38,200 nt of DNA from DATMBL01 sp050735975 (GCA_050735975.1 JBOHVS010000115.1:1-38200), one strand, 5' to 3'. Positions 7,821 to 15,353 are shown, counted from the stretch's first letter. The notes: generated by a model from the sequence alone, not told the origin. Program-made: numbers and translations.

Positions 7821-8057
7821 TTACTGTTTCTGGCTCTCCTTGCCGTCGCGAGAGTCAGCTTGAGCGGACTCCATCATTGCGGCGCATTGATCCATCATCT
7901 TCATCATTCGCATTATGCCGCCCATATGTTGTCCATCCTTATCGCCCTGGCGCATCGGCATCGATGGACTTTCTTTCTGATCTCCCGATCGAGAGGCCGG
8001 AGCCAGGCCCGAAAGAAAAAAAACGGACATTAAAACAGACAAACCGATAGTTTTCAT
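7821..8057 (-). CDS. Small exported Met/His-rich protein
   Basis: 78 aa from the ATG at 8057, with AAAGGAG in good position; a longer in-frame extension upstream runs into repeat DNA and is not coding. A signal peptide (MKTIGLSVLMSVFFLSG) is followed by a low-complexity domain with HMGGIMRMMKMMDQCAAMME and charged ends. The Met, His and single Cys suggest Cu(I) or Ag(I) binding like other small periplasmic metal buffers, but this is inference from composition. It is the first gene of the minus-strand redox cluster, 37 bases before TlpA. Confidence 0.65.
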   Translation of the reverse strand: MKTIGLSVLMSVFFLSGLAPASRSGDQKESPSMPMRQGDKDGQHMGGIMRMMKMMDQCAAMMESAQADSRDGKESQKQ

Positions 8058-8089
8058 CGTTTCTCCTTTAAATATTAAACTCCTTTTAC

Positions 8090-8275
8090 GCTGAGCCGCG
8101 GAGTTCGCTGAGAAATGTCCGCGTCCTCTGAGGTCGTGAGAAAAAATCCGTTCATGCTTCGAGAGTCTCAGCACGAACGGGATCGCGTCATTGGTAATTC
8201 AAGCACTTAGCCGCTCGTCCTGAGCACGTCGAAGGGCGAATGGCGATTTTTTCTCACGACCTAAGTCTCCGCGGT
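8090..8275. repeat. Palindromic MITE-like element with 18-bp perfect inverted arms
   Basis: AGGTCGTGAGAAAAAATC at 8131-8148 is perfectly complementary to 8245-8262. Outside these, CCGCGGAG (8096-8103) pairs with CTCCGCGG (8267-8274). Inside lies a second palindrome, CCGTTCATGCTTCGAG ... CAGCACGAACGG. Part of the interior (about 8153-8245) is related to 24848-24942, sharing the order ACGAACGG, AATTCAA, TTAGCCG, CCTGAGC, GTCGAAGGG. No ORF fits. It lies at the head of the redox cluster, so the promoter of that cluster may overlap it. Confidence 0.65.
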
Positions 8276-8346
8276 GAATCATGTTCCTCGTAGCGAGAAG
8301 AACTGATCACAAACAAAACAATGACAGAATCAGAGAGGGAGCGGAA

Positions 8347-8733
8347 TCAGAGATTCAGGATAGAATTGAAAAGACGCGTGGAGACTTTGTGCGGCGCATC
8401 AATTGGGTAACCAAACTTCCATTGACGAGAAATCAAAAAGGGAGGATCTCTGGGAGCATTAAGAGATGTCCCGAACCCATCCAGAGTGTTTTTTGAGTGA
8501 TCATCAGAACCGGTTGAGCTGTGCAAGCCTTGAAAGAGGAGGCTGGAAGCCCCGAATCCGCAAAAATAGGTGGGATGATCGCATCCCGTCATTTTCAACG
8601 GAGCGCTGTGTTTTGAGCAATCAGTTACAGAAGCCAACGACACTGCGGGAGCGGCAAGACTGACGCACAAGACTCCCAAGGCGAAGAACAAAAGAAGAGC
8701 AACGGCGAGCATATTCTTTGATGCCCGTTTCAT
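8347..8733 (-). CDS. Exported cysteine-containing protein of unknown function
   Basis: 128 aa from the ATG at 8733, with AAGGAG 13 bases upstream. A clear signal peptide (KNMLAVALLLFFALGVLCVSL) is followed by a region with three cysteines (VTDCSKHSAP, MTGCDHPTYFCGF) and several histidines, possibly metal-binding. The remainder is polar and ends FNSILNL. It resembles small secreted proteins found near copper-resistance genes, but I cannot name the family. It is separated from the redox cluster by the 8090-8275 element. Confidence 0.5.
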   Translation of the reverse strand: MKRASKNMLAVALLLFFALGVLCVSLAAPAVSLASVTDCSKHSAPLKMTGCDHPTYFCGFGASSLLFQGLHSSTGSDDHSKNTLDGFGTSLNAPRDPPFLISRQWKFGYPIDAPHKVSTRLFNSILNL

Positions 8734-8814
8734 GGTCTTGATCGTTGCTCCTTTTCTCTCGAAAATCAAGCGGCTTCTAAGGCGTACTCCCGTTGTTCCG
8801 TCTCTGGCGCTTTA

Positions 8815-8887
8815 TGGCACGCCAGCCACTACGATCCGCCATATAACATATGCCATTCGCTAAATGCCATTAGCCATAAGCCGACTG
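8815..8887. repeat. Short-period (about 7 nt) intergenic repeat
   Basis: Degenerate copies of GCCATA/GCCATT recur about every seven bases (CATATGCCATTCGC, AATGCCATTAGCC) just downstream of the cupredoxin-like gene. It is one member of the 7-nt repeat class in this window and is not coding. Confidence 0.5.
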
Positions 8888-9583
8888 CTATCTGCTCAGC
8901 CGATACACCACGTCCAGCGCAATGATGGTGTTTTCATCCACTGATATCCTCCCTCTTTTTGTTCCCAGCACTTCGTGCCAGACCTCCGCATCGTAAGCCC
9001 CGGTTGGTAGACCATCGATTGCGAAGTAACCATTCTCGTCGGTGATCGAATAAAAGGGACTCGATGTCACGACAATGAGTGCGCTCATCCACGTGTGCAG
9101 CACATCGCAATCGATCCGGATGAGGCCGGCCCGCCCGAGAGTCTTGGTAACCTCACGCCACCGCGGCAGTCCCACATTGAAAAGCGTCTCCTGGCCGATA
9201 CGCGCATGGACCGTATGAAGAATCGGATCGCTGTTCTTGAGCACCAACTCGCTCCCGATTGTTGCAACCAGGACGTGAGGAACAAACGCGCATCGTTTGT
9301 TGTCCAAAACGAGCCGCCCTGGTTGAGACGCTGTTACTCGATCAAGCGGTCGCAAGATCACAACCGCGTTGCGCAGGCCGCCTTCACGGTTCGCCATAAG
9401 CGTCTCGTTAGGCACCGCCGATCCGCAAAAATCTCTATTCTTGAAAACTTTTAACGGCGAGGGAGGCTGAATATCGCCGGCTACTGAGACTCGCCCACTT
9501 ACACCGCCGGTAAGTTGCAGCTCAGCGGCTGACGAAATCCCTGCCGTAGCCAGTAAGAGGACGATGGCAAGCGAAGGGAGCAT
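8888..9583 (-). CDS. Cupredoxin-like / carboxypeptidase-regulatory-like exported protein
   Basis: 231 aa with a signal peptide (about 1-19). The first part has a plastocyanin-like pattern: VLVATIGSELVLKNSDPILHTVHA, then IDCDVLHTWMSALIVV. These are the Cys/His/Met positions seen in the 'methylamine utilisation protein' type cupredoxin-like family. The C-terminus is a carboxypeptidase regulatory-like beta sandwich (SITDENGYFAIDGLPTGAYDAEVWHEVLG). Members are often encoded near cytochromes and probably bind copper or act in envelope electron transfer. No good ribosome site is visible before the ATG. Confidence 0.75.
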   Translation of the reverse strand: MLPSLAIVLLLATAGISSAAELQLTGGVSGRVSVAGDIQPPSPLKVFKNRDFCGSAVPNETLMANREGGLRNAVVILRPLDRVTASQPGRLVLDNKRCAFVPHVLVATIGSELVLKNSDPILHTVHARIGQETLFNVGLPRWREVTKTLGRAGLIRIDCDVLHTWMSALIVVTSSPFYSITDENGYFAIDGLPTGAYDAEVWHEVLGTKRGRISVDENTIIALDVVYRLSR

Positions 9584-9594
9584 GGTAGGTCAAG

Positions 9595-9650
9595 CATGGT
9601 TCCAATGATTCAAACAGTTCAAGCCGTCAAGATGAAAGACGAGGATCTTG
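9595..9650. repeat. 9-nt period repeat array
   Basis: GGTTCCAAT, GATTCAAAC, AGTTCAAGC and CGTCAAGAT follow one another at nine-base spacing upstream of the cupredoxin-like gene. Same class as 10128-10185, 12905-13030 and 23637-23757. Confidence 0.55.
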
Positions 9651-9696
9651 GATCTTGAATTCTCTATTGCCTTGCGGCTACTCCTTCCCAATCTCG

Positions 9697-10113
9697 CTAC
9701 CGTCCCGCTGTCGGCATAGCGAGAATCTTCTCGAGCAATTCATGGTCTATCGGTTTGCTCAAGTGATGATCGAAGCCGGCCTCGCGAGAGTTCTCGCGGT
9801 CCTCTTCCCGAGCCCACCCGGTTTGCGCGATAAGCACGATGTGGCGCAACTCCGGCCGCTCGCGAATGCGACGGGCCACCTCGTAGCCGTTCATCCCGGG
9901 CAAGCCGACATCGATAAGCGCCACGTCGGGCACGAATGTCGCGGACAACTCCAGCGCGCCCGGCCCATCGTAGGCGAGCCGCACGTCGTGCCCCATCAGC
10001 TCAAGCAGCATGCCCAGGCTTTTAGCCTGAACGTGACTATCGTCAACAATTAAGACTCGCTTCGAGGTTTGCATTCCCGCCTCCGCGGAACCGGGTGTCA
10101 TATTGCTTTCCAT
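9697..10113 (-). CDS. CheY-like response regulator (receiver only)
   Basis: 138 aa. A single receiver domain: acidic pair VDD (24-25), phospho-acceptor D68 in ALIDVGLPGMNG, the threonine in AQTGWAREEDR, and the lysine in LSKPIDHE. No output domain. It closely resembles the C-terminal receiver of the neighbouring hybrid kinase (same GYEVxRRIR and GWxREEDR features), suggesting duplication, and is probably phosphorylated by that kinase. It is separated from the kinase gene by a 9-nt repeat array. Confidence 0.88.
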   Translation of the reverse strand: MESNMTPGSAEAGMQTSKRVLIVDDSHVQAKSLGMLLELMGHDVRLAYDGPGALELSATFVPDVALIDVGLPGMNGYEVARRIRERPELRHIVLIAQTGWAREEDRENSREAGFDHHLSKPIDHELLEKILAMPTAGR

Positions 10114-10127
10114 ACGTTATAAGACTT

Positions 10128-10185
10128 TCAATAGATTAAAAAGTTCAGCTGTTAAACGACTTGAACGGTTTAAACCGCTTCTCCT
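10128..10185. repeat. 9-nt period repeat array between regulator and kinase
   Basis: AAAAAGTTC, AGCTGTTAA, ACGACTTGA, ACGGTTTAA and ACCGCTTCT run in nine-base register. The centre TTGAACGGTTTAAACCG is self-complementary. The array runs into the 3' end of the kinase gene. Confidence 0.55.
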
Positions 10186-12224
10186 TTAATCCTTGCCGGT
10201 CCGGACAGCACTTTCATGACCGATTCGGGATCGACCGGCTTGACCATGTGATAATCAAACCCCGCGTCGTGAGCGTTGCGGCGATCTTCCTCCCGTCCCC
10301 AGCCGGTCAGAGCGATTAGAACCATACCCTTGCCCCATCGCTGCTGCCGGATGCGGCGACACACGTCGTAGCCGTTGAGCTTCGGTAGTCCAATGTCAAG
10401 CAAGGCCACGTTCGGCTGGAACTCCTCAGCGGCAGAGAAAGCCTCTTCGCCGTCGTAAGCACTGCGGATCTCGTGGCCCATTGTCCGCAGGACGACGGCC
10501 AAACTGCTGGCCGTAACCCGATTGTCATCTACGATCAGAATACGCACTGGGGCGAACGGCAAAGCAGATTGACCGTTAACAGGGGATGACAATGCACCGG
10601 CCTCCGGTCGTTCGACAACGATCGGCAAACAGACCATAAACTCGCTTCCCTTCCCCGGCCCTTCACTTTTCACGGCTATCCTGCCGCCGTGCAACTGCAC
10701 CAGGCGCTTTACCAAAGTGAGCCCGACGCCAAGGCCTCCCCGTGTCTGCTCCAGCGTGCGGTCGATCTGGGCAAACATCTCAAAGACATAACTTAATTGA
10801 TCGGCGGGAATCCCGACGCCGGTATCCTTAACTGTCACGACGGCTTCCGTCCCCCTCACCCTGCCCTCTCCCGCCAGGGGAGAGGGCGGAGATTGGAGAG
10901 GGCCAGGATAAAAACCGCTCCCCTCGCCGCCTTGGGGAGAGGGATAAAGCGCCGCGGTAATCCAGATTTGTCCGCCGGGCTCAGTATACTTGGCCGCATT
11001 GTTGAGGAGATTGGAAAAGACTTGGGACAAGCGGACTTCGTCAGCTTCGACATAGACCGGGTCAGGCGGCAGTGAAACAGTGACTCGGTGGCTGTATTGT
11101 TCGATCAAGGGGCGGCTCGTTTCGACGGCGCTCTCAATGACCTTCGCCAACTCGACTAATTCTTTGCGCAATTCGAGCCTATCCCGGGTGATGCGGCTTA
11201 CGTCCAGCAGCTCATCAAGTAACCGAATCACCTGCTTCATCTGCTGGTCAATTATCTTTCTTGCCCATTCCAATTCCGGTGTGGACGGGCCCTTCACCCG
11301 CAGAATTTCCACGGCGTTACGGATTGGCGCCAGTGGGTTGCGCAGTTCATGCGCAAGTGTCGCCAGAAATTCATCCTTGATCCGGTCGGCGTTACGCAGA
11401 TGTTGAACGTGCTCTCTTAGTTGTTCTTCCAGGCGCTTGCGGCCGGTGATGTCGATGTGAACGCCGAGAACCCGCACTGCTTCTCCGGTATCGTCATAGA
11501 AGGCCCCGCCTTTTGAAGAGATCCAACGGACCTCCCCTGATGAGTGAAAAACTCGGAACTCTACGTCAAACGGCCGGCGATTTCGGATCGCTTCGGTGCG
11601 TTTCCTCTCCGCGTCGGCAACGTCTTCGGGATGGACGCGCCGGCGCCAATGTTCATACGTGCCGCCAAAACTTCCCGCCGATAGGCCATACAGAAGTTCG
11701 AGTTCCGGGGTCCAGGTCACTTGATTGCTCTTCACGTTCCAGTCCCACACCCCGATGTTCGCGCTGATCTGCGCCAGCCGCAGGCGCTCTTCGCTTTCGC
11801 GTACCTTGGCCAAAAGCTCGCGGTTCTCTCTTTCTCGTTGGTATAAGCGCAGCAACGCTTTGACGTTCGCCACCAGCTCTTCGGCTTCGACCGGTTCCGT
11901 CAGATACGAGTCCGCTCCGCCGTCCAGGCTCTCGACTTTAGCGGCTGTGCTCAGGGACGAAGCTGAAACTTGCAACACCATCGTGTTGCCGGTATTCGAG
12001 TTGGTTTTGATGCGGCGGCATACTTCAATGCCGTTGATATCCGGCAGGATCACGTCTAACAGGACGAGATGAGGCGACCTTTCCTGCACCAGACGCAACG
12101 CTTCGGCGCCGGTCTTGGCTTCGACCACCTGGTAGCCGGCGCGCTGCAAAATGCGTGTTTTTGCGTAGCGCGACGGCTCGTCATCGTCGACGTTCAGAAT
12201 CGTGTAGATGAAGCCCTCGTTCAT
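10170..12224 (-). CDS. Hybrid sensor histidine kinase (receiver-PAS-HisKA-HATPase-receiver)
   Basis: 684 aa, no membrane segment, so cytosolic. Residues 7-125 form a receiver (D57), but the usual KP lysine is replaced in YLTEPVEA. Residues 145-265 form a PAS/PAC domain (DWNVKSNQVTWTPEL ... GVHIDITGRKRLEEQ). HisKA has H292 in ATLAHELRNPLAP. HATPase has NLLNNAAKYTEPGG, DTGVGIP and GGLGVGLTLVKRL. The C-terminal receiver has D610. Residues 427-459, between the N box and the DTGVG box, are encoded by an inserted repeat (PSPQGGEG ... PLAGEGRVRG). The insertion keeps the frame, so the kinase may still work. It is probably partnered with the receiver protein at 9697-10113. The input signal is unknown. 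Confidence 0.9.
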   Translation of the reverse strand: MNEGFIYTILNVDDDEPSRYAKTRILQRAGYQVVEAKTGAEALRLVQERSPHLVLLDVILPDINGIEVCRRIKTNSNTGNTMVLQVSASSLSTAAKVESLDGGADSYLTEPVEAEELVANVKALLRLYQRERENRELLAKVRESEERLRLAQISANIGVWDWNVKSNQVTWTPELELLYGLSAGSFGGTYEHWRRRVHPEDVADAERKRTEAIRNRRPFDVEFRVFHSSGEVRWISSKGGAFYDDTGEAVRVLGVHIDITGRKRLEEQLREHVQHLRNADRIKDEFLATLAHELRNPLAPIRNAVEILRVKGPSTPELEWARKIIDQQMKQVIRLLDELLDVSRITRDRLELRKELVELAKVIESAVETSRPLIEQYSHRVTVSLPPDPVYVEADEVRLSQVFSNLLNNAAKYTEPGGQIWITAALYPSPQGGEGSGFYPGPLQSPPSPLAGEGRVRGTEAVVTVKDTGVGIPADQLSYVFEMFAQIDRTLEQTRGGLGVGLTLVKRLVQLHGGRIAVKSEGPGKGSEFMVCLPIVVERPEAGALSSPVNGQSALPFAPVRILIVDDNRVTASSLAVVLRTMGHEIRSAYDGEEAFSAAEEFQPNVALLDIGLPKLNGYDVCRRIRQQRWGKGMVLIALTGWGREEDRRNAHDAGFDYHMVKPVDPESVMKVLSGPARIKGEAV
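10849..10946. repeat. GC-rich palindromic repeat inserted in frame in the kinase gene
   Basis: The plus strand reads CCCCTCACCCTGCCCTCTCC, then CGCCAGGGGAGAGGGCGGAG, then a second GGGGAGAGGG unit. This is the widespread palindrome family whose translation gives PLAGEGRVRG. It is flanked by conserved HATPase sequence on both sides and contributes about 33 residues with no stop codon. Confidence 0.75.
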
Positions 12225-12369
12225 ACCCTAATCCAGTGTTGAGTCAAAAGTGCTGACTCCTGAGCCCTCAGCTTTGGGCATTGAGAGAAAACCTTTGAGC
12301 TTGAACCCGCCGTCCTTCTCGGCCATCAACACCCAAGGCTCCATACTCTACATCGCGTGAACTCGATGC
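12225..12369. other. Short gap upstream of the hybrid kinase
   Basis: Contains a short 7-nt period stretch (GTGCTGA, CTCCTGA, GCCCTCA) at about 12250-12275. No gene is visible, and I see no clear promoter. Confidence 0.35.
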
Positions 12370-12540
12370 TCAATGCCTTTCCTTACCGTCGTTATTGTAC
12401 TCAGCGCCCACGACTTTCCGCTCAGCGCTCCTAATCATGCCTTTCACGACCGCCTCTATCGTTTCCCGCGTCAATTCGTTTTTCTTAATGAGCGCATAGG
12501 CCACGCTCTCGATTTTCTCTTCCTCCAATCCGCTCAGCAT
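12370..12540 (-). CDS. Small helical protein of unknown function (possible distal half of an RsbRD-like domain)
   Basis: 56 aa, ATG at 12540 with AGGAGTGAAGG upstream. The protein begins MLSGLEEEKIESVAYALIKK and continues with a charged helical stretch ending DGKERH. It overlaps, in another frame, the end of the small ORF at 12485-12646, which looks like the start of an RsbRD N-terminal (globin-like sensor) domain. Together they could be one domain broken by a frameshift, or two overlapping small genes. I cannot decide between these. Confidence 0.4.
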   Translation of the reverse strand: MLSGLEEEKIESVAYALIKKNELTRETIEAVVKGMIRSAERKVVGAEYNNDGKERH

Positions 12541-12646
12541 CCTTCACTCCTCGCAGAGTAACGGCGGTCAATTGGTACTTGACCCACTCGTTGAGGATGT
12601 TCTGCTCGTTTCGTTCAATAATTTTTGCCACGTTCGATTGTTCCAT
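12485..12646 (-). CDS. Small protein resembling the start of an RsbRD N-terminal sensor domain
   Basis: 53 aa from the ATG at 12646, preceded by AGTAGGGGAAG. The sequence MEQSNVAKIIERNEQNILNE followed by WVKYQLTAVTLR matches the opening helices of RsbT co-antagonist (RsbRD) N-terminal domains. After this the frame becomes low-complexity and ends (RENRERGLCAH). It lies upstream of the hybrid kinase in the same direction, so a sensory accessory role is possible, but the gene looks truncated or frameshifted. Confidence 0.4.
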   Translation of the reverse strand: MEQSNVAKIIERNEQNILNEWVKYQLTAVTLRGVKDAERIGGRENRERGLCAH

Positions 12647-13038
12647 AACTTCCCCTACTCCGAGTATAACCACGGAGGCTAAAATCTATCTCATATTCCG
12701 ACTATGTCAATCAGATTGGCGACATTACTACAAAATGGTTGAACCTGTTCCAGCGTTTCCGCTGAAGGACGGATCCGTCCGAAGCCTTGTGGCGGACAAG
12801 CGGTCCAAGCCGGTGAGAGACAGTTCCATTCCGTTTTGTTCATTACACTGGTTGATTTTTCCGCTTGGAGGCTTTAAGAAAGTCTTGTTCAAGCAGCTCC
12901 AGCCGTGACATAAGAGTTCAACCCGTTCCAGCCTTTCAAGCGGTTCAAGCCGTTCGAAGAGAGAATCGATTCAAGGGCTGGGTCTAGCGGTTCGAACGGA
13001 TTGAACGGTTTAAACCGTTTGAACCGTTTATTAGGCGC
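12647..13038. other. Intergenic region with palindromic and 9-nt period repeats
   Basis: No supported gene. A GGATCCGTCC palindromic element lies at about 12759-12815 (GACGGATCCGTCCGAAG ... TTGTGGCGGAC), related to one at 24260-24345. From about 12905 to 13030 a 9-nt period array leads to the dtd gene. As a divergent region it must hold promoters for dtd and for the minus-strand ORFs, but none is clear. Confidence 0.5.
12905..13030. repeat. 9-nt period repeat array with complementary halves
   Basis: The left part repeats TTCAA-type units (GAGTTCAAC, CCGTTCCAG, CCTTTCAAG, CGGTTCAAG, CCGTTCGAA). The right part repeats the complement (AACGGATTG, AACGGTTTA, AACCGTTTG, AACCGTTTA). The register is nine bases throughout, giving a long imperfect hairpin. 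It ends immediately upstream of dtd. Confidence 0.65.
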
Positions 13039-13476
13039 ATGCGTCTCGTTATCCAGAGGGTTTCACAGGCTCATGTCACCGTCGGCGAGAGCATCGTTGG
13101 CTCTATTGGAGCAGGGATTTGTCTCTTCATTGGCGTCAAAAAAGGGGATGGAAAAGCAAACGTTGGACGTCTAACTAAAAAGGTGACGCATCTGCGGATA
13201 TTCGAGGACGAGCAAGGGAAAATGAATCGCTCCTTGATCGACGTGCACGGAGAGATCCTGGTGGTATCGGAGTTCACCTTGTACGGGGACTGTGCGAAAG
13301 GCCATCGCCCCTCGTTCAGCGACGCGGCCCCGGGGCCGGAAGCCGAAAGTGTTTATAACTATTTCGTGGCTACGCTGGGGCAGGCTGGTCTCAAGGTTGC
13401 CACTGGAGTCTTCGGAGCCAAAATGGAGGTGGCGATTAACAACGACGGGCCGGTAACGTTGATTCTGGAAGATTAA
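13039..13476 (+). CDS. dtd: D-aminoacyl-tRNA deacylase
   Basis: 145 aa, full family length. Starts MRLVIQRVSQAHVTV and contains the signature SEFTLYGDCAKGHRPSFSDAAPG and the C-terminal NNDGPVTLILE (Gly-cisPro type motif NxGPVT). The enzyme hydrolyses D-amino acids, and glycine from tRNA-Ala, as a proofreading step in the cytosol. It lies two bases upstream of trmL, so the two tRNA-quality genes form an operon. Confidence 0.96.
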   Translation: MRLVIQRVSQAHVTVGESIVGSIGAGICLFIGVKKGDGKANVGRLTKKVTHLRIFEDEQGKMNRSLIDVHGEILVVSEFTLYGDCAKGHRPSFSDAAPGPEAESVYNYFVATLGQAGLKVATGVFGAKMEVAINNDGPVTLILED

Positions 13477-13478
13477 GG

Positions 13479-13931
13479 ATGCACGTGGTCTTGGTCGAAC
13501 CCGAAATCCCGCCAAATACGGGAAGTGTGGCGCGACTCTGCGCCGCGACATTAGCGCCGCTTCATTTGATAGAGCCGCTCGGGTTTAAGATAGATGACAA
13601 GCATTTGAAGCGCGCCGGTCTTGACTACTGGGAGTATGTTGATCTCCGAGTCCACAAGTCATGGGGTGATTTCCTAAAGAAGAGCGCCGGGGAAACCTTG
13701 CTCTACTTCTCTAAGAGGGCCGCGAAATCGTATACCGCGGCGCGTTATCAAGAAAATGATTTTCTGGTATTCGGTCCGGAGACGCGCGGTTTACCTCAAG
13801 AGCTCTTGAATGATAACGCGGATAGAGCGTATCAAATTCCCATGCAGGGGCGCGGAGTCCGGAGCCTCAATCTGTCGAACTCGGTCTCCATAGTCCTTTA
13901 TGAGGCGCTTAGGCAGATCGGAAGAGTCTAA
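13479..13931 (+). CDS. trmL: tRNA (cytidine(34)-2'-O)-methyltransferase
   Basis: 150 aa, the short single-domain SPOUT form. Key motifs are VEPEIPPNTGSVARLCAAT, FGPETRGLPQELL and the knot end IPMQGRGVRSLNLSNSVSIVLYEALRQ. It methylates the wobble ribose of tRNA-Leu using S-adenosylmethionine and acts as a homodimer. It follows dtd after two bases. Confidence 0.95.
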   Translation: MHVVLVEPEIPPNTGSVARLCAATLAPLHLIEPLGFKIDDKHLKRAGLDYWEYVDLRVHKSWGDFLKKSAGETLLYFSKRAAKSYTAARYQENDFLVFGPETRGLPQELLNDNADRAYQIPMQGRGVRSLNLSNSVSIVLYEALRQIGRV

Positions 13932-14050
13932 TGAAAATACGCAAGGGAAAAAGGGCATAGCACGAGGCGAATACAGGGAGCGAGGAGCTGCCGACCTCTG
14001 ATTTTGCTCTTTGCTCCTTGAGGCCTGCGAGTTGGTATTTGGACTGAGGT
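13932..14050. repeat. 7-nt period repeat between trmL and the exporter genes
   Basis: The sequence contains units such as TTTGCTC, TTTGCTC and CTTGAGG in seven-base register, preceded by a purine-rich arm (AAGGGAAAAAGGG, GGGAGCGAGGAG). No gene. Confidence 0.45.
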
Positions 14051-14114
14051 CTTGACCGTGAGTAAGTTTATGGTTAAGTATCACACCAAAATTTTCACTT
14101 TGAGGGGGATTGCT

Positions 14115-15353
14115 ATGAGGCTTGGGCGTGTAAGTGAAAGCCCGCGGATGGTATTTTTTTTGTTCGCGTTGTTTTTAGTTTGCTTCGCTGCGGTCGTTGC
14201 GCCGGTATTTTCCGCCGAGAAAACTGAACAGAAGGACGCGCAAACATCTAAAGACAGTTTCAACTTGATCATCCCGTACAAGGATTTGACTGTGGGCCAA
14301 GGGCAGGAAGTTACGATGGACACGGAAGTGGTCAATCGCACGAAAAGTCCGGTCGAGGTGAACCTTTCCCTCGAATCCGTTCCCAAAGGATGGGAAGTGA
14401 ATTTCAATTCCCGCTATCCGAGCTACCCGATCCGCTCAGTCACGGTCCAGGGCGAGAAGTCCACGACCATCGAATTCAAGGGCAAGATTCCCCCAAAAAC
14501 CAAACCGGGGAATTACGATATAAAAGTAACGGCGAGGGACGCCGTTGGCACAACCCGATATTCTGATACGATCAACTTCCGTGTAACCGCAGGGAAGGTC
14601 GAAACCGGCGGGCTGAGAATCACCAGCCAGTATCCCGTTCTCAGCACAGCCTCGGGTCAAACCTTGAAATTTACCGTCGATCTTAGGAACGAGACGAATA
14701 AGCCGTTAACCGTCAATCTTTCTGCCCAAACTCCCCCGGGCTGGACGATTCGTTTTAAACCTCAGTTTGGCGATACCCAAATCTCTTCTATTCAGTTGAA
14801 AGAGAATGCCACCGAAACGTTGAGCGTGGAAATAGATACTCCCGCGCAGGCTGAGGCAAAAGAGCACCCTGTGAGGATCCGCGCCCAGGCCGGCGCATTT
14901 GAGGCGGCAACCAATCTAAAAGTAAGCCTCAAAGGAACCCGGGATCTGAAGATGGCGTCGGGGAGTGGGACGCTGAATACCTCGATTACGGCCGGCAACA
15001 GGACTACCATCGATTTTCTCGTGGGTAACGCGGGCACCGCCCCGATTCAGAACCTCTCGTTCATTACCAAGAAACCGAACGATAAATGGACCGTGGACTT
15101 TAAACCCGACAAGATCGACGCGCTGAATGCTGGGGAGGTGCGGGAGATCAAAATGGAGCTTCTGGCTCCCGAGAGAACCGTGGCGGGAGACTATCTGCTC
15201 ACTCTCACCGCGAACGCTCCGGAGGTCAACAGATCGGTTGAGTTCAGAGTCACCGTCTCGACGCCTACTGTATGGGGATGGATCGGTTTTGGTATCGTCG
15301 CGCTCGTGATTCTCGGCTTAGCTGTTGTGTTCTTCCGGCTGGGACGTAGATGA
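14115..15353 (+). CDS. NEW3-domain (NPCBM-associated) membrane-anchored exported protein
   Basis: 412 aa. The ATG at 14115 has GAGGGGG eight bases upstream; an earlier in-frame start lacks one. A signal peptide is at about 14-36. Three immunoglobulin-like NEW3 repeats follow, each with the pattern 'NxTxxPxxVNLSLxxxPxGW' (about residues 60-160, 165-270, 285-385). The C-terminal membrane helix (GWIGFGIVALVILGLAVVFF) ends in RLGRR. It overlaps the ABC ATPase start by four bases. This NEW3 plus ABC-2 arrangement is common in bacteria and archaea, and the NEW3 protein is probably the extracytoplasmic partner of the exporter. The substrate is unknown. Confidence 0.85.
   Translation: MRLGRVSESPRMVFFLFALFLVCFAAVVAPVFSAEKTEQKDAQTSKDSFNLIIPYKDLTVGQGQEVTMDTEVVNRTKSPVEVNLSLESVPKGWEVNFNSRYPSYPIRSVTVQGEKSTTIEFKGKIPPKTKPGNYDIKVTARDAVGTTRYSDTINFRVTAGKVETGGLRITSQYPVLSTASGQTLKFTVDLRNETNKPLTVNLSAQTPPGWTIRFKPQFGDTQISSIQLKENATETLSVEIDTPAQAEAKEHPVRIRAQAGAFEAATNLKVSLKGTRDLKMASGSGTLNTSITAGNRTTIDFLVGNAGTAPIQNLSFITKKPNDKWTVDFKPDKIDALNAGEVREIKMELLAPERTVAGDYLLTLTANAPEVNRSVEFRVTVSTPTVWGWIGFGIVALVILGLAVVFFRLGRR

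Noticed and set aside
12579..12908. Plus-strand open frame of about 109 codons
   Set aside because: Crosses a palindromic repeat and lies opposite the RsbRD-like ORF; the composition is not protein-like.
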